From NCBI GenBank assembly GCA_009782565.1, contig WRIU01000006.1, positions 1 to 64,000 of the forward strand: a stretch of 64,000 bases of DNA, in the 5' to 3' direction. The notes beneath the pieces are model-generated. The model was not told the DNA's origin. It saw nothing but the letters and a program-made list of their open reading frames with translations, and made no database searches. A program made the position numbers and the translations under genes. Source of the stretch: Betaproteobacteria bacterium (GTDB taxonomy: Bacteria; Pseudomonadota; Gammaproteobacteria; Burkholderiales; Rhodocyclaceae). This document shows positions 17,585 through 28,457 of this stretch, one piece after another; position 1 is the first letter of the stretch, and every line of letters begins with the position of its first letter.

Positions 17585-19468
17585 ATGCCGATCCAGCCCG
17601 CCACGCTCCTGTTCGCCCCCGACGGTACGCCTCGTTCGGACATGTTCGATGATGTTTATCACTCTGCCGATGGCGGACTGGGGCAAGCACGGCATGTTTT
17701 TCTGGGCGGAAACGGCCTGCCGGAACGCTGGCGTGGTCGAGACCGCTTTGTCATCGTGGAAACGGGGTTCGGGCTTGGGTTGAATTTCCTGGCCACCTGG
17801 GCGGCCTGGCGGGAAGACGCTGCCCGTGCGCGCGTACTGCATTTCATTTCCTGCGAACTGCACCCGTTCCGGGTCGATGACCTGGCGCGGCTCCATGCCA
17901 ACTGGCCGGAGCTTGCGCCGCTCGCCGCCCAGTTGCGCGCCCAATGGCCCGTGCTCGCGGGAGGGATGCACCGCCTGCATCTGGATGGGGGGAGGGTGTG
18001 CCTGACACTGTATTTCGGCGATGTCCGTGAGGGATTGGCGCAGATCGACGCATGTGCCGACGCTTTTTTTCTGGATGGCTTTTCTCCCGCCAAAAACCCG
18101 GTCATGTGGTCGGCGCGGGTCTTTCATCTGCTCTCGCGTCTGGCTGCTCCGGGGGCAAGCCTGTCGACGTGGTCGGTTGCGGGGGAAGTGCGCGAGGGTT
18201 TGCGCCGCGCGCGGTTCCTCGTGGAGAAAGCGCCGGGTTTCGGCGGCAAGCGGGAAATGCTGCGCGGCGCGCTTCATCCAGAGGCGCGCGCGCGCCAGCC
18301 TTCTTTGCCTCCAGCCTTGCGTCAGGCGGTCATCATCGGTGCGGGCGCGGCGGGGACGGCGGTTTGTGAACGTTTGTGTGCGCGCGGCTGGGAGATCGAC
18401 ATCATCGACTCCGCCGATGGGCCGGGCCGGGGGGCTTCCGGCAATCACGCCGGAGTATTGCGCCCACAGCCCAGTTTCGACGACAACCGCATGAGCCGCA
18501 TCACGCGCGCCGGGGCGCTGTACGGCTGGCGGCGCATCGGGGAAATCCTTGCCTCGGGCATGAAGCTCCGCGCGGCGGCTTGCGGGGTTTTCCATCTCGC
18601 GCGCGACACGGAACAGGAAATGAAGATGCGGGCCGTGGTCGAACGCCTCGCCCTGCCCGAAGAACTGCTTCGTCAGGCCGATGCCATTGAAGCGAGCGAG
18701 AGTATTGGCTGGCGCGTCCCGCGCGGCGGCTGGCATTTTCCGGGCTGCGGATGGGTGCAGCCTCCGAGTTTGTGCGCGACCAATCTCGCCACCTTCCAGG
18801 AGCGCGTCCGCGCGCACTGGTCTTGCCCTGTCGCGGCCATCGAGCGCCGTGGAGAATGCTGGCATGCGCTCGCTGCCGATGGCTGCACCATCGCCCGCGC
18901 GCCGGTCATGATTCTCGCTGCCGGAGTCGGAGTGAACCGCTTTTCGCAGGCCGAAAATGTGCCGGTGTTCAGCGCGCGCGGGCAGGTTAGCGTATTGCCC
19001 GCCGCAACAGGCAACGCCCCGCGCGTCGTGGTCTGCCAGGGGGGTTACGTGACGCCCGAAGTCGACGGCTTGCGTTGCGCGGGAGCCAGTTTCGACGTTG
19101 GCGACCCCGACCCCGCCGCGCGCCTGATCGACCAGCGGGCCAACCTCGCCAAGCTGGAGAGCATCCTGCCTGGTTACACAGAAGGGTTGAATGCCGACAT
19201 GCTCGGCGCGCGTGTCGGTTTCCGTCCGGTTTCACCCGACCGCCTGCCATTGGTTGGAGCCATGCCCATCGACAGCCAATCCAGTCATCCGGGGCTGTAC
19301 ATCCTCTCCGGTTTCGGCGCGCGCGGGCTGGCCTGGGCAACGCTTACAGGCGAGATACTGGCATCACGGATAGAAGACGAGCCGCTGCCGCTGGAGCGTG
19401 AATTGGTCGATGCCATGAGCCCTGGGCGCTTTTTTCGTACATTGAAACCGGAAATGAATCACGGATAG
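17585..19468 (+). CDS. mnmC: Bifunctional tRNA 5-methylaminomethyl-2-thiouridine synthesis protein
   Basis: A 627-residue two-domain enzyme that completes the mnm5s2U34 modification of tRNAs. The C-terminal FAD oxidoreductase removes the carboxymethyl group and the N-terminal methyltransferase adds the methyl. The methyltransferase part (residues 1-235) shows VIVETGFGLGLNFLATW and DAFFLDGFSPAKNP. The FAD domain starts at about 250 with AVIIGAGAAGTAVCERL and ends with the substrate region GARVGFRPVSPDRLPLVG. The ATG at 17585 is preferred over an upstream TTG. It stands alone, divergent from the giant membrane-protein gene. Confidence 0.95.
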   Translation: MPIQPATLLFAPDGTPRSDMFDDVYHSADGGLGQARHVFLGGNGLPERWRGRDRFVIVETGFGLGLNFLATWAAWREDAARARVLHFISCELHPFRVDDLARLHANWPELAPLAAQLRAQWPVLAGGMHRLHLDGGRVCLTLYFGDVREGLAQIDACADAFFLDGFSPAKNPVMWSARVFHLLSRLAAPGASLSTWSVAGEVREGLRRARFLVEKAPGFGGKREMLRGALHPEARARQPSLPPALRQAVIIGAGAAGTAVCERLCARGWEIDIIDSADGPGRGASGNHAGVLRPQPSFDDNRMSRITRAGALYGWRRIGEILASGMKLRAAACGVFHLARDTEQEMKMRAVVERLALPEELLRQADAIEASESIGWRVPRGGWHFPGCGWVQPPSLCATNLATFQERVRAHWSCPVAAIERRGECWHALAADGCTIARAPVMILAAGVGVNRFSQAENVPVFSARGQVSVLPAATGNAPRVVVCQGGYVTPEVDGLRCAGASFDVGDPDPAARLIDQRANLAKLESILPGYTEGLNADMLGARVGFRPVSPDRLPLVGAMPIDSQSSHPGLYILSGFGARGLAWATLTGEILASRIEDEPLPLERELVDAMSPGRFFRTLKPEMNHG

Positions 19469-19555
19469 CGGCAAGCATCTGGGCTGATAAACTCCAACGG
19501 TCGCTTCCATTTTTGTAATATAAATATCTAATAGCTTTTCAAAAAAAGTACAGCC

Positions 19556-21622
19556 ATGTCCTATCGGCTCTCCATCTTTTTGAGCAGCCTCGCACTCGCG
19601 GCTGCTTTTGCGGCTACCGGCTTTAATCTGTACGGGCAGGTTGACGAATACTTTGAAACCGAGCTTGCCAACCACAGTGTCAGGTTCCAGAACGTTTTTA
19701 CCACCCTGAACGAAGCGCTGGCTCAACGCGCGCAAGCCTTGGCTTACAGTATCGCCGCCAACACAGAAATTCAGCGCCTGCTCGTCGAAGCCAGTGAGGC
19801 CGTACACATCGCGCGTGAGCGCAACGGCAATAATAACAACGCGCGCGCGAAACATGTACGGCAGGCTTTAAGGAAACAGATGGAACGGCAATGGAATGAA
19901 CTCCGCGCCCGTCATGAAATGCGCCATCTGCAATTCCTGCTCCCCGACGGTACATCCTTCCTGCGAATGGATGCGCCAGCCTATTTTGGCGACGTATCCA
20001 CTGCGGTTCGGCCTATGCTGGCCGGCATCGTGCAAGACCGCAAGCCGCGCAGCGGTTTCGAGATTGAGCATACTTACGCTGGCATACTCGGTATGGCGGT
20101 GGTCAGCCACCACACGCCGGATGTCGGTGAACACGTCGTCGGCATTGTGGAAGTCGGCTTCGGCATGAGCGAGCTTCTGAACAGGCTGGACAAACGGCTC
20201 AACACAGGCATGGCCTTGCTGCTCGACAACAGGCGGGTTTCCGATGCCATGCTGAAGGATTACCGGCCTACGATGGAAACCCATCAGAGTTTCATCCTCG
20301 CGGCAAGCCGCCCGGAAGCGGGAGACTGGCTCAAAGAAGGGCTGCTGCCCGCAACAAGCGAAAATTTGCCACAAAACCGTCTGCTTGCCTGGAAAGGGCA
20401 TCACTTCCAACTCATCGCTTCCGCGCTCAACGATTACCAGAGCCAGACCGATCCCCAGGCCAGCCCATTGGGAACCGTGTTGATCTGGCGCGACATCACC
20501 GATCGGATCAAACGCTTGGAGAAAGACCGTTCGGCAGTGGTCGTCAACACGCTGGCCGCCTGGATATTCGCCCAATTTTTCCTGCTCGTGCTGCTGTACT
20601 TGCTGCGCCGCGAATGGGCACGCCAATTGAAGCAAAACACAACCGCCTTCGAAAACCTTCTGCAACACAATGCCATGCTTCTCAATACTGCCGCCAACGG
20701 TATTTGCGGTGTCGACAGGAACGGTCGCATCACTTTCATCAACCGCGCCGCGCTTGCTATGCACGGTTTCCGGCTTGAAGAAGTCATGGGCAGGAACCTG
20801 CACGAACTTCTCCATTTCGACGATTCCATTGATCATCCAAGTTCTGAAATGAGTCATTTGTATATGCAAACACTGGAAGACGGCAAGCCGCGCGAGTCCG
20901 AAGAGTGGCTTGCCCGGCGCGACGGCAGTTGTTTCCCCGCGCAAGTGGCGGTCACGCCCATTTTTGATCAGGGGCAAAAGAATGGCGCGGTGATCGTCTT
21001 CCATGACATCACCGAACAACGTAACCGCCAGGAAGCCCTGCTGCGATTGGCCACCACCGATTCACTCACCGGAGCCAGCAACCGCCGCCACTTCCTCGAT
21101 CAGCTCGAAACCGAATTGTCGCGCCAGCGCCGCCACGGCGGGCGGGCGTCGATTCTGATGACCGATCTCGATTTCTTCAAGCACATCAACGATGAATATG
21201 GGCACGCCACCGGGGATATCGTGTTGAGCCACTTCGTGCATATCGTTCGCCAGACCGTGCGGCGCAGCGACATCATTGGCCGTCTGGGCGGCGAGGAATT
21301 CGCCATCCTGCTGCCCGGCGACGGCACGGAAGGCGCGCGCGAACTCGCCGAACGGCTGCGGCGCGCTTTCGAGAGCAATCCGGCCAAGGTCGACAACATA
21401 GACATTACATGCACAGTCAGCATTGGCATCTCGGATTTACGCACCGATGACATGACTGCCGATGCGCCGATGCGCCGGGCCGACGAGGCGCTCTATGCCG
21501 CAAAGGCAGCAGGGCGCAACCGCACCGTCCTCTACGACCCGGCTTGGCAATGGGCTCAACCCCGCCCATGGGACGAAACCACCCCGGCGCTTTGCGCCAC
21601 CCCTCCAGGGGGGGGAATTTAG
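19556..21622 (+). CDS. Membrane diguanylate cyclase with dCache-type sensor, PAS and GGDEF
   Basis: A 688-residue inner-membrane protein predicted to make c-di-GMP. It has an N-terminal membrane helix (residues 5-27) and a periplasmic sensor to about 320 resembling double-Cache (dCache_3) domains (RHLQFLLPDGTSFLRMDAP). A second helix lies near 330-350, a PAS domain at about 365-490 (NGICGVDRNGRITFINRAA), and a C-terminal GGDEF domain. The active-site signature is GGEEF, with the first glycine at residue 578. The upstream RRSD matches the RxxD inhibitory I-site at correct spacing, so product inhibition is expected. The last residues (TTPALCATPPGGGI) come from a dispersed repeat. The ligand is not predictable; nearby EPS genes are plausible targets of c-di-GMP control. 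Confidence 0.92.
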   Translation: MSYRLSIFLSSLALAAAFAATGFNLYGQVDEYFETELANHSVRFQNVFTTLNEALAQRAQALAYSIAANTEIQRLLVEASEAVHIARERNGNNNNARAKHVRQALRKQMERQWNELRARHEMRHLQFLLPDGTSFLRMDAPAYFGDVSTAVRPMLAGIVQDRKPRSGFEIEHTYAGILGMAVVSHHTPDVGEHVVGIVEVGFGMSELLNRLDKRLNTGMALLLDNRRVSDAMLKDYRPTMETHQSFILAASRPEAGDWLKEGLLPATSENLPQNRLLAWKGHHFQLIASALNDYQSQTDPQASPLGTVLIWRDITDRIKRLEKDRSAVVVNTLAAWIFAQFFLLVLLYLLRREWARQLKQNTTAFENLLQHNAMLLNTAANGICGVDRNGRITFINRAALAMHGFRLEEVMGRNLHELLHFDDSIDHPSSEMSHLYMQTLEDGKPRESEEWLARRDGSCFPAQVAVTPIFDQGQKNGAVIVFHDITEQRNRQEALLRLATTDSLTGASNRRHFLDQLETELSRQRRHGGRASILMTDLDFFKHINDEYGHATGDIVLSHFVHIVRQTVRRSDIIGRLGGEEFAILLPGDGTEGARELAERLRRAFESNPAKVDNIDITCTVSIGISDLRTDDMTADAPMRRADEALYAAKAAGRNRTVLYDPAWQWAQPRPWDETTPALCATPPGGGI

Positions 21623-21691
21623 GGCGGGGTTTATTCCCCTCCTTGGAGGGGTGCCCCGAAGGGGTGGGGTGGTAGCGGCGTATGGAAACCG
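21578..21691. repeat. Dispersed palindromic repeat family A, full copy
   Basis: It begins ACCACCCC and has the inverted match GGGGTGGT near 21666-21673, with nested CCCCTCC/GGAGGGG arms and a flank ggtagcggcgtatggaaaccg that matches the element in the cyclo-ligase gene. It encodes the diguanylate cyclase C-terminus. Confidence 0.8.
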
Positions 21692-21713
21692 CTATGTGCT
21701 TCTCAACCACCGC

Positions 21714-21790
21714 ACCACCCCGTCGCTACGCGCCACCCCTCCAGGGAGGGGAATTTAGGGCAGGTTTTTATTCCCCTCCTTGGAGGGGAA
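21714..21790. repeat. Dispersed palindromic repeat family A, second adjacent copy
   Basis: Same orientation and near-identical sequence to the preceding copy (accaccccgtcgctacgcgc..., ggaatttaggg, ttcccctccttggagggg). It ends four bases before the gltX stop. The paired hairpins between two convergent genes may act as a bidirectional terminator. Confidence 0.8.
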
Positions 21791-21794
21791 TGGG

Positions 21795-23189
21795 TCAGCG
21801 CAACCGTGCCAGCCTTTGCAGCGCCCGTTTGCGCCCGAACGCTTCCAGCACGGCATCAATCGACGGCGTATGTTCCACACCGAGCAGGGCGACCCGCAGG
21901 GGAATGGCGACTTGCGGCATTTTCAGGCCGCACTCCTTCATCACGTCCTTGATCGCCTGGCTGATTGCGCCCTTTTCCCACTCCGGCAGCGCGGCGAAAC
22001 GCGCCTCAAGAGCCGCAAGCGCCTCCCGCGCCGGGGCGGTGAAATGCTTTTCGGCAAGATCAGCGGAAATCTCACCCGGTCGGCAGAACGGCGCAAGCGC
22101 GTCCGCCAGTTCATTGATGCTGCCTGCGCGCTCCTTGTAGAGCGCCACGATGGCGGCGAGATCAGGGCCAGCTTGCGGGTCGATGCCGCGTTTCAGCAAC
22201 CGGGCGGCGGCATCTTCCGCGAGACGTTTATCGTCTGCCGCCTTGATGTACTGTGCGTTGAGCCAGGTCAGCTTGTCCGTATCGAAGCGCGCCGCCGAGG
22301 GCGTAATGTGGTCGAGATCGAACCATTCGATGAACTGCTCACGGCTGAAAAACTCATCGTCACCGTGGCTCCAGCCCAGGCGCGCAAGGTAATTGACAAC
22401 CGCTTCCGGCAAAAAACCTTCTTCGTGATACTGCATCACACTCACCGCGCCGTGACGCTTGGAGAGTTTCGTCCCGTCGCCGCCGAGGATCATCGACAGG
22501 TGCGCGTACTGCGGCAACGGCGCGCCCAGCGCGGCCAGCACGTTGATCTGGCGCGGCGTGTTGTTGACGTGGTCGTCCCCGCGAATGACATGGGTGATGC
22601 CCATATCCCAATCGTCGACCACCACGCAGAAGTTATAGGTTGGCGACCCGTCCGCGCGGGCGATGATGAAATCGTCCAGCTCGGCGTTGCCGATCTCGAT
22701 TCTGCCCTTGACCAGATCATCCCAGTCCACCAGTCCGTCGACCGGATTCCGGAAGCGCACGACCGGTTCCACGCCCTGCGGCGGGGATGGCAGCGCCTTA
22801 CCGGGCTCAGGCCGCCAGCGCCCGTCGTAACGCGGCTTTTCATTGCGCGCTTCCTGCGCGGCGCGCAGGGCCTCGAGTTCTTCTTTCGAGGTGTAACAGT
22901 AATAAGCCGTTCCGGCAGCGAGCATCTGCCGGATCACTTCCCTGTAACGCTCCATGCGCTGCGTCTGGTAAAACGGCCCTTCATCATGCTCCAACCCAAG
23001 CCAGGCCATGCCGTTGAGAATGGCCTGTACCGCTTCCGGCGTGGAACGCGCGAGGTCGGTATCTTCGACGCGCAGGACGAAACTGCCGCCATGATGACGG
23101 GCATATGCCCACGAAAACAGCGCGGTACGCGCCCCTCCAATGTGCAGATAGCCGGTCGGGCTGGGCGCAAAGCGGGTACGGACAGTCAT
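21795..23189 (-). CDS. gltX: Glutamyl-tRNA synthetase
   Basis: A 464-residue class I aminoacyl-tRNA synthetase. The HIGH-type motif ([15 protein letters not shown], residues 10-24) and the KMSKS-type loop ([13 protein letters not shown]) are intact, and [10 protein letters not shown] binds glutamate and ATP. Length is normal for a discriminating bacterial GluRS. It is convergent with the diguanylate cyclase, separated by repeat elements. Confidence 0.97.
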   Translation of the reverse strand: MTVRTRFAPSPTGYLHIGGARTALFSWAYARHHGGSFVLRVEDTDLARSTPEAVQAILNGMAWLGLEHDEGPFYQTQRMERYREVIRQMLAAGTAYYCYTSKEELEALRAAQEARNEKPRYDGRWRPEPGKALPSPPQGVEPVVRFRNPVDGLVDWDDLVKGRIEIGNAELDDFIIARADGSPTYNFCVVVDDWDMGITHVIRGDDHVNNTPRQINVLAALGAPLPQYAHLSMILGGDGTKLSKRHGAVSVMQYHEEGFLPEAVVNYLARLGWSHGDDEFFSREQFIEWFDLDHITPSAARFDTDKLTWLNAQYIKAADDKRLAEDAAARLLKRGIDPQAGPDLAAIVALYKERAGSINELADALAPFCRPGEISADLAEKHFTAPAREALAALEARFAALPEWEKGAISQAIKDVMKECGLKMPQVAIPLRVALLGVEHTPSIDAVLEAFGRKRALQRLARLR

Positions 23190-23209
23190 GGATTGTGTTC
23201 CGGATTCGG

Positions 23210-24652
23210 TTATTGTGTGCGCCCGTAAACGTCATCGAAGCGAACGATGTCATCCTCGCCCAGATAGCTGCCAGACTGCACCTCGATGATTTCAAGCGGC
23301 ATGCACCCCGGATTGCTCAGGCGGTGATGGATGCCCAAGGGGATATAGGTCGATTCGTTTTCGCCGAGAAGGAAGGTCTTTTCGCCGCATTGCACCTCAG
23401 CCGTTCCCCTTACCACGACCCAGTGCTCGGCGCGATGGTGGTGCATTTGCAGGGACAGGCTCGCCCCCGGATTGACCACGATGCGTTTGACCTGAAAGCG
23501 TTCACCGCTGTCGATGGAGTCATACCATCCCCAGGGGCGGAACACCTTGCGGTGATGATGGCCGTGGCTGCGCCCTTCCGCCTTGAGGCGCTCGACTACT
23601 TTTTTGACGTTCTGTGCATGGTTTTTTGGGGTCACCAGCACGGCATCAGCCGTTTCCACCACCACCATGTCTTCGCAGCCAACCGCTGCCACCAGCCGAT
23701 GGCTGGCGTAGACGAGAGTGCCAAAGCTGTCGTGCAAAAGCACATCCCCCTGTGTCACGTTACCGTCGGCATCATGCGGCAAAACCGTCCAGAGCGCGTC
23801 CCACGCCCCCACGTCCGACCAGCCAGCCGCCAGCGGCACGACGACGCCCTGTCCCAGTTGCGGCGCGGCACGCAATTTCTCCATCACCGCGTAGTCGATG
23901 GAATCGGCAGGGCATGCCTCGAAAGCGGCGTGTTCCACGCGCAGAAAATCGGCATCCTTCACGCTCCCGGCATGGGCATCGCGGCAAGCCCGGTCGATGT
24001 CAGGCCGGAAATGCACAAGCGCCGCCAACCATACCGAGGCGCGGAACATGAAGATGCCGCTGTTCCAGAAATACGCGCCGCTGGCGACATAGCGCGCGGC
24101 GGTTTCGGCGTCGGGTTTTTCAACGAATTCCGCCAGTTCCCGCGCCCCGTTCCCGGAAACGGCATTGCCCGCGCGGACATAGCCATAGCCGGTTTCCGCA
24201 CGTTCAGGCACAACGCCGAAGCACACCAGCGCACCGTTTTCAGCCTGTCGCGCACCTTCGGCAACGGCTCGCTGGAAAGCGGCGCGGTCGTTGATGACAT
24301 GGTCGGCCGGCATGACCAGCAGCACCGGGTCTTCACCGACCGCTTCCAGGGCTGCCAGGGTCAAGGCGGGCGCAGTATTGCGGCCTATGGGTTCGAGCAG
24401 GATGCTCGCTTGCCCCACGCCGATCTGGCGAAGCTGCTCGGCAATGATGAAGCGGTATTCCTCGTTGGTTACCACCAACAGGCGCGGATCAACTTCATCC
24501 TCGCCGCTGGAGTCTTTGAGCCGCAGCACCGTCTCCTGCAACAAGGAGCGCTCGCCGGTCAGCGGCAGGAGTTGCTTGGGACAAGTCTCACGCGAAGCCG
24601 GCCACAAACGGGTTCCCGAACCGCCGGAAAGAACGACCGTTCTGATTGTCAT
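23210..24652 (-). CDS. manC: Mannose-1-phosphate guanylyltransferase / mannose-6-phosphate isomerase
   Basis: A 480-residue bifunctional enzyme of GDP-mannose synthesis. The N-terminal nucleotidyltransferase (residues 1-340) begins [17 protein letters not shown] and has the pyrophosphorylase site CPKQLLPL. The C-terminal cupin (about 350-480) holds the isomerase motif with its histidines ([17 protein letters not shown]). It probably supplies GDP-mannose to the EPS genes beyond rfb. A 24-bp inverted-repeat element separates it from rfbC. Confidence 0.95.
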   Translation of the reverse strand: MTIRTVVLSGGSGTRLWPASRETCPKQLLPLTGERSLLQETVLRLKDSSGEDEVDPRLLVVTNEEYRFIIAEQLRQIGVGQASILLEPIGRNTAPALTLAALEAVGEDPVLLVMPADHVINDRAAFQRAVAEGARQAENGALVCFGVVPERAETGYGYVRAGNAVSGNGARELAEFVEKPDAETAARYVASGAYFWNSGIFMFRASVWLAALVHFRPDIDRACRDAHAGSVKDADFLRVEHAAFEACPADSIDYAVMEKLRAAPQLGQGVVVPLAAGWSDVGAWDALWTVLPHDADGNVTQGDVLLHDSFGTLVYASHRLVAAVGCEDMVVVETADAVLVTPKNHAQNVKKVVERLKAEGRSHGHHHRKVFRPWGWYDSIDSGERFQVKRIVVNPGASLSLQMHHHRAEHWVVVRGTAEVQCGEKTFLLGENESTYIPLGIHHRLSNPGCMPLEIIEVQSGSYLGEDDIVRFDDVYGRTQ

Positions 24653-24700
24653 TTGCTATTTCCTCATATTCTACCTGGACACCAGAGCGTTCGATTTAAG

Positions 24701-24791
24701 CGGGCGGCAGGATGCCGCCCCTACGTGTAATCATGACCTTTCAGGCAATTGGATTTGCGAATGGGCTGTAGGGGCGGCATCCTGCCGCCCG
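24701..24791. repeat. MITE-like element with perfect 24-bp inverted repeats
   Basis: The left arm 24701-24724 (CGGGCGGCAGGATGCCGCCC then CTAC) is perfectly complementary to the right arm 24768-24791, around a 43-bp centre. It lies in the gap between manC and rfbC and contains no gene. The transcript could fold into a strong hairpin. Confidence 0.85.
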
Positions 24792-24821
24792 TCTCCATCG
24801 AACCGAAAAAATGCCATGATC

Positions 24822-25379
24822 TTACAGGTCACAGACTTCCGCATCTTTCAGCAGCTTCCCTGCCCGGTCTTTCTCAGACAACAGGGGGTCACCCACCCCC
24901 TCCAGCGGCCATTCGATGCCGATGTCCGGGTCGTTCCAGAGAATGCTTCGCTCATGTTCCGGAGCGTAGTAATCGGTGGCCTTGTACATGAAATCGACTC
25001 TTTCGCTCAAAGCAATGATCGCATGTGCAAAACCGGGCGGAACCCAGAACATGCGATGCGTCTCCTCGCTCAGTTCAACCCCAGCCCAACGCCCAAAATG
25101 CGGGGAACCCCGACGCACATCCACCGCCACATCGAACACCCGCCCGTGCGTCACCCTGACGAGCTTGCCCTGTGCTTGCCGGACTTGATAGTGCAGCCCC
25201 CGCAACACCCCACGCGTCGAGCGCGAGTGGTTGTCCTGCACGAAAACGGGATCGAGCCCGGTTGCCTCGCGGAACGCGCGCGCGTTGTAGCTTTCAAGGA
25301 AAAAACCGCGCGCGTCGCCAAACACTTTCGGTTCGAGGATCAGCACGCCAGGCAGCGCGGTGGGAATGACATTCATCAA
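24822..25379 (-). CDS. rfbC: dTDP-4-dehydrorhamnose 3,5-epimerase
   Basis: A 185-residue cupin-fold epimerase, third step of dTDP-L-rhamnose synthesis. Family motifs are clear: [30 protein letters not shown] with the catalytic histidine, and [10 protein letters not shown]. It overlaps the rfbA stop by 4 bp, indicating coupling in an rfbDAC unit. Confidence 0.96.
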   Translation of the reverse strand: MMNVIPTALPGVLILEPKVFGDARGFFLESYNARAFREATGLDPVFVQDNHSRSTRGVLRGLHYQVRQAQGKLVRVTHGRVFDVAVDVRRGSPHFGRWAGVELSEETHRMFWVPPGFAHAIIALSERVDFMYKATDYYAPEHERSILWNDPDIGIEWPLEGVGDPLLSEKDRAGKLLKDAEVCDL

Positions 25380-26260
25380 AATACCTTGTCTTCAAGCAAA
25401 CGTTGCAGATAGCGGCCATAGTCGTTCTTTGCCAGCGCCGCCGCTTGACGCATGAGCGCCTCGTCGTCGATCCAGCCCGCGCGCCAGGCGATTTCTTCCG
25501 GACAGGCCACTTTGAGTCCCTGGCGCTTTTCGATGGTCTGAATGAAAAGCCCCGCCTCCAGCAAACTCTCGTGAGTCCCGGTATCGAGCCAGGCATGGCC
25601 GCGCCCCATCACCTGCACATCGAGCGCCCCCCAGGCCAGGTATTGAGAATTGACATCGGTGATTTCCAGTTCCCCGCGCGCACTAGGCTTCATCCCGGCG
25701 GCAATATCAATCACCCGCTCATCGTAGAAATAGAGTCCCGTCACCGCGTAACGGCTTTTCGGGCACGTCGGTTTTTCTTCCAGGCTCACGGCATGACCGG
25801 CAGAGTCAAATTCAACTACACCGTAGCGTTCAGGGTCGTTGACCGGGTAAGCGAACACCGTCGCGCCCGATGACCGCGCATTGGCACGGGTCAGGTCGTT
25901 GCCCAGATCGTGGCCATAAAAAAGATTGTCGCCCAGCACCAACGCCGAAGGCGCATCACCAACAAAGTCCCTGCCAATGATGAAAGCCTGCGCCAGCCCA
26001 TCTGGGCTTGGTTGTACCGCGTAGGAGATATTCACCCCCCACTGCCCGCCGCACCCTAGCAACTGCTCGAAACGCGGGGTGTCTTGCGGTGTGGAGATGA
26101 CGAGAATATCCCGGATACCCGCGAGCATCAGCGTCGAGAGTGGGTAATAGACCATCGGTTTGTCATAGACCGGCAGTAATTGCTTGGAGACAACCAAGGT
26201 TGCCGGATGCAGGCGGGTTCCGGAACCGCCCGCAAGGAGGATGCCTTTGCGCGCTTTCAT
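25376..26260 (-). CDS. rfbA: Glucose-1-phosphate thymidylyltransferase
   Basis: A 294-residue enzyme that makes dTDP-glucose, first step of the rhamnose pathway. It shows the signature [16 protein letters not shown] with [11 protein letters not shown], then [10 protein letters not shown] and [10 protein letters not shown]. Length is typical. It sits between rfbD (4 bp upstream) and rfbC (overlapping). Confidence 0.97.
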   Translation of the reverse strand: MKARKGILLAGGSGTRLHPATLVVSKQLLPVYDKPMVYYPLSTLMLAGIRDILVISTPQDTPRFEQLLGCGGQWGVNISYAVQPSPDGLAQAFIIGRDFVGDAPSALVLGDNLFYGHDLGNDLTRANARSSGATVFAYPVNDPERYGVVEFDSAGHAVSLEEKPTCPKSRYAVTGLYFYDERVIDIAAGMKPSARGELEITDVNSQYLAWGALDVQVMGRGHAWLDTGTHESLLEAGLFIQTIEKRQGLKVACPEEIAWRAGWIDDEALMRQAAALAKNDYGRYLQRLLEDKVF

Positions 26261-26264
26261 CCTC

Positions 26265-27167
26265 TCATGATAATACGGAACTCATAATCTCATCCAGCAG
26301 CCGTTTCACTCCAAACTGCCAATCGGGCAAATGGATGCCGAAATCCGTCCGCAGCTTCAAAGTATCGAGACGCGAATTCAGAGGGCGCACAGCGGGCGAC
26401 GGCCAATCAGCCGTAAGAATCGGCACGATTTCCTTTACCTTGAGAGCCAACCCCTGGCGACGAGCCTCATCAATGACAAAACTGGCATACGCATGCCAAT
26501 TCGTTTCCCCCGCCGCAGCAAGGTGATACAAGCCGCCGGGATGGTTCATGGCCAAGGCGCTACGCACAAGATGGGCGGTTACATCGGCAAGCAGATCAGC
26601 TCCAGTCGGCGCGCCAACCTGGTCGTTCACGACCGTCAAACGATCACGCGCGGCTGCCAGTTGCAACATGGTGCGCGCGAAGTTGCTGCCCCGCGCGCCA
26701 TAGACCCAAGAAGTACGCAAAATCAGATGACGGCAGTTGCTCGCCCGAATCGCCTCTTCACCCGCAAGTTTACTTTTGGCATAGACCGAGAGCGGCCCGG
26801 TTGGGTCATCCTCGCGCCACGGACGTTCGCCGCTACCGTCAAACACGTAATCGGTCGAGTAATGCACGAGCCAGATACCGCGTGCAGCGGCCTCTCCGGC
26901 AAGCACTTCAAGCGCGGCAGCATTAATACGATGTACGAGTTCCGGTTCAGTCTCGGCGTGGTCGACGGCAGTATAGGCGGCAGCATTGACGATCACATCG
27001 GGCAAAACCGCCGCCACCGTGGCGCGCAGACCCGCTACGTCCGTCAGGTCGCCAACCAGACCTTCTCCGCCGCCCTGATCCAAGGCCACCACTTCACCGA
27101 GCGGCGCAAGCGTACGCTGCAACTCCCAGCCAACCTGGCCGTTCTTTCCAAAAAGCAAAATCTTCAT
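26265..27167 (-). CDS. rfbD: dTDP-4-dehydrorhamnose reductase
   Basis: A 300-residue NAD(P)H-dependent SDR enzyme, last step of dTDP-L-rhamnose synthesis. It has the nucleotide-binding [22 protein letters not shown] and STDYVFDG, and the YAKSK form of the YxxxK catalytic pair. It is separated from rfbB by 92 bp that hold no gene. Confidence 0.96.
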   Translation of the reverse strand: MKILLFGKNGQVGWELQRTLAPLGEVVALDQGGGEGLVGDLTDVAGLRATVAAVLPDVIVNAAAYTAVDHAETEPELVHRINAAALEVLAGEAAARGIWLVHYSTDYVFDGSGERPWREDDPTGPLSVYAKSKLAGEEAIRASNCRHLILRTSWVYGARGSNFARTMLQLAAARDRLTVVNDQVGAPTGADLLADVTAHLVRSALAMNHPGGLYHLAAAGETNWHAYASFVIDEARRQGLALKVKEIVPILTADWPSPAVRPLNSRLDTLKLRTDFGIHLPDWQFGVKRLLDEIMSSVLS

Positions 27168-27259
27168 TTACACCTATCCAGTGGATGTCCTACAGACTGA
27201 CCTTAAGCGTTAGACGAAGCATCCACAGGGGAAAGTTCCTCAAATCCGACTTCTATCCG

Positions 27260-28333
27260 TTACGTCTCGTTCCCAACCATACCATATTGCACAGCCAGCC
27301 AGTTACGGTAAGCCCCGCTCTGCACATCGGCAACCCAGCGGGGATGTGCGAGATACCACTGCACCGTTTTACGCAAACCCGTCTCGAAAGTTTCCTCCGG
27401 ACACCAGCCGAGTTCGCGTTCAATCTTCCTCGCGTCAATCGCGTAGCGGCGGTCATGCCCAGGACGATCCGCCACGAAAGTAATGAGCCGGTCACGGCGT
27501 CCCGCCGCCTCATCCGGCCAGAGTTCATCCAGCAACGCGCAGACCATCCGCACAATGTCGATATTGGTTCTCTCGTTCCCGCCCCCGATGTTGTACGTCT
27601 GCCCCGGCAGCCCCTTCGCCAGCACGGTACGCAACGCGCGGCAATGATCGCCCACATAAAGCCAGTCCCGCACGTTCAGGCCATCCCCGTACACCGGCAG
27701 CGGTTTCCCCGCAAACGCGTTGGTGATGATGAGCGGAATCAGTTTTTCCGGAAACTGATACGGCCCGTAATTGTTCGAGCAATTCGTCGTCACCACCGGC
27801 ATCCCGTAGGTATGGAACCACGCCCGTACCAGATGGTCGGAAGCCGCCTTGCTCGCGGCATACGGACTGTTGGGCTGATACAGATTTTCCTCAGTAAACG
27901 GCGCATCCTCCGCCCGCAAGGAGCCGAACACCTCATCCGTACTTACATGCAGAAAGCGGAAAGCATCCCGTTCCGCCCCTTCCAGCGTGTTCCAGTAAGC
28001 ACGCGCCGCTTCGAGCAGGGAAAACGTACCCTCGATATTGGTATGGATGAACTCGCCCGGTCCATGAATCGACCGATCGACATGGCTCTCGGCGGCAAAG
28101 TGCAAAATCGCCCTGGGTTTGTATTTCTCCAATACCCCGCTGAGTAGGCTGCGGTCGCAGATGTTGCCCTGCACGAACACATGGCGCGGGTCGTCCATCA
28201 CCGCCTCCAGCGTCTCCAGATTGCCCGCGTAAGTCAGTGCATCCAGATTAAGCACCGGCTCCCCGTTTTCCGCCAGCCAGTCAAGAACGAAGTTGCCCCC
28301 GATAAAACCAGCGCCACCTGTTACCAGAATCAT
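27260..28333 (-). CDS. rfbB: dTDP-glucose 4,6-dehydratase
   Basis: A 357-residue extended SDR enzyme, second step of dTDP-rhamnose synthesis. Visible motifs are [12 protein letters not shown] (NAD binding), [20 protein letters not shown] and [11 protein letters not shown]. It is first in the rfbBDAC order on this strand and divergent from the EPS island (124-bp gap that must hold promoters for both). Confidence 0.97.
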   Translation of the reverse strand: MILVTGGAGFIGGNFVLDWLAENGEPVLNLDALTYAGNLETLEAVMDDPRHVFVQGNICDRSLLSGVLEKYKPRAILHFAAESHVDRSIHGPGEFIHTNIEGTFSLLEAARAYWNTLEGAERDAFRFLHVSTDEVFGSLRAEDAPFTEENLYQPNSPYAASKAASDHLVRAWFHTYGMPVVTTNCSNNYGPYQFPEKLIPLIITNAFAGKPLPVYGDGLNVRDWLYVGDHCRALRTVLAKGLPGQTYNIGGGNERTNIDIVRMVCALLDELWPDEAAGRRDRLITFVADRPGHDRRYAIDARKIERELGWCPEETFETGLRKTVQWYLAHPRWVADVQSGAYRNWLAVQYGMVGNET

Positions 28334-28457
28334 GAAAACACCCCACTACAAGCAAAATATAGAGAAAGGTCGTGATGCTAGCGCATTGAATGGAACCGCG
28401 CCAAGCTGTAGCATGCAGCATCAGCATTATCTGTCAGGGCAAACGCCCTCTTGCGAC

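Noticed and set aside
17465-18865. 466-codon minus-strand frame opposite mnmC
   Set aside because: Its open length follows from high GC in mnmC; composition is Arg/Pro-rich and non-specific.
23105-24730. 541-codon plus-strand frame opposite manC
   Set aside because: Shadow frame running through gltX/manC junction and into a palindromic repeat.
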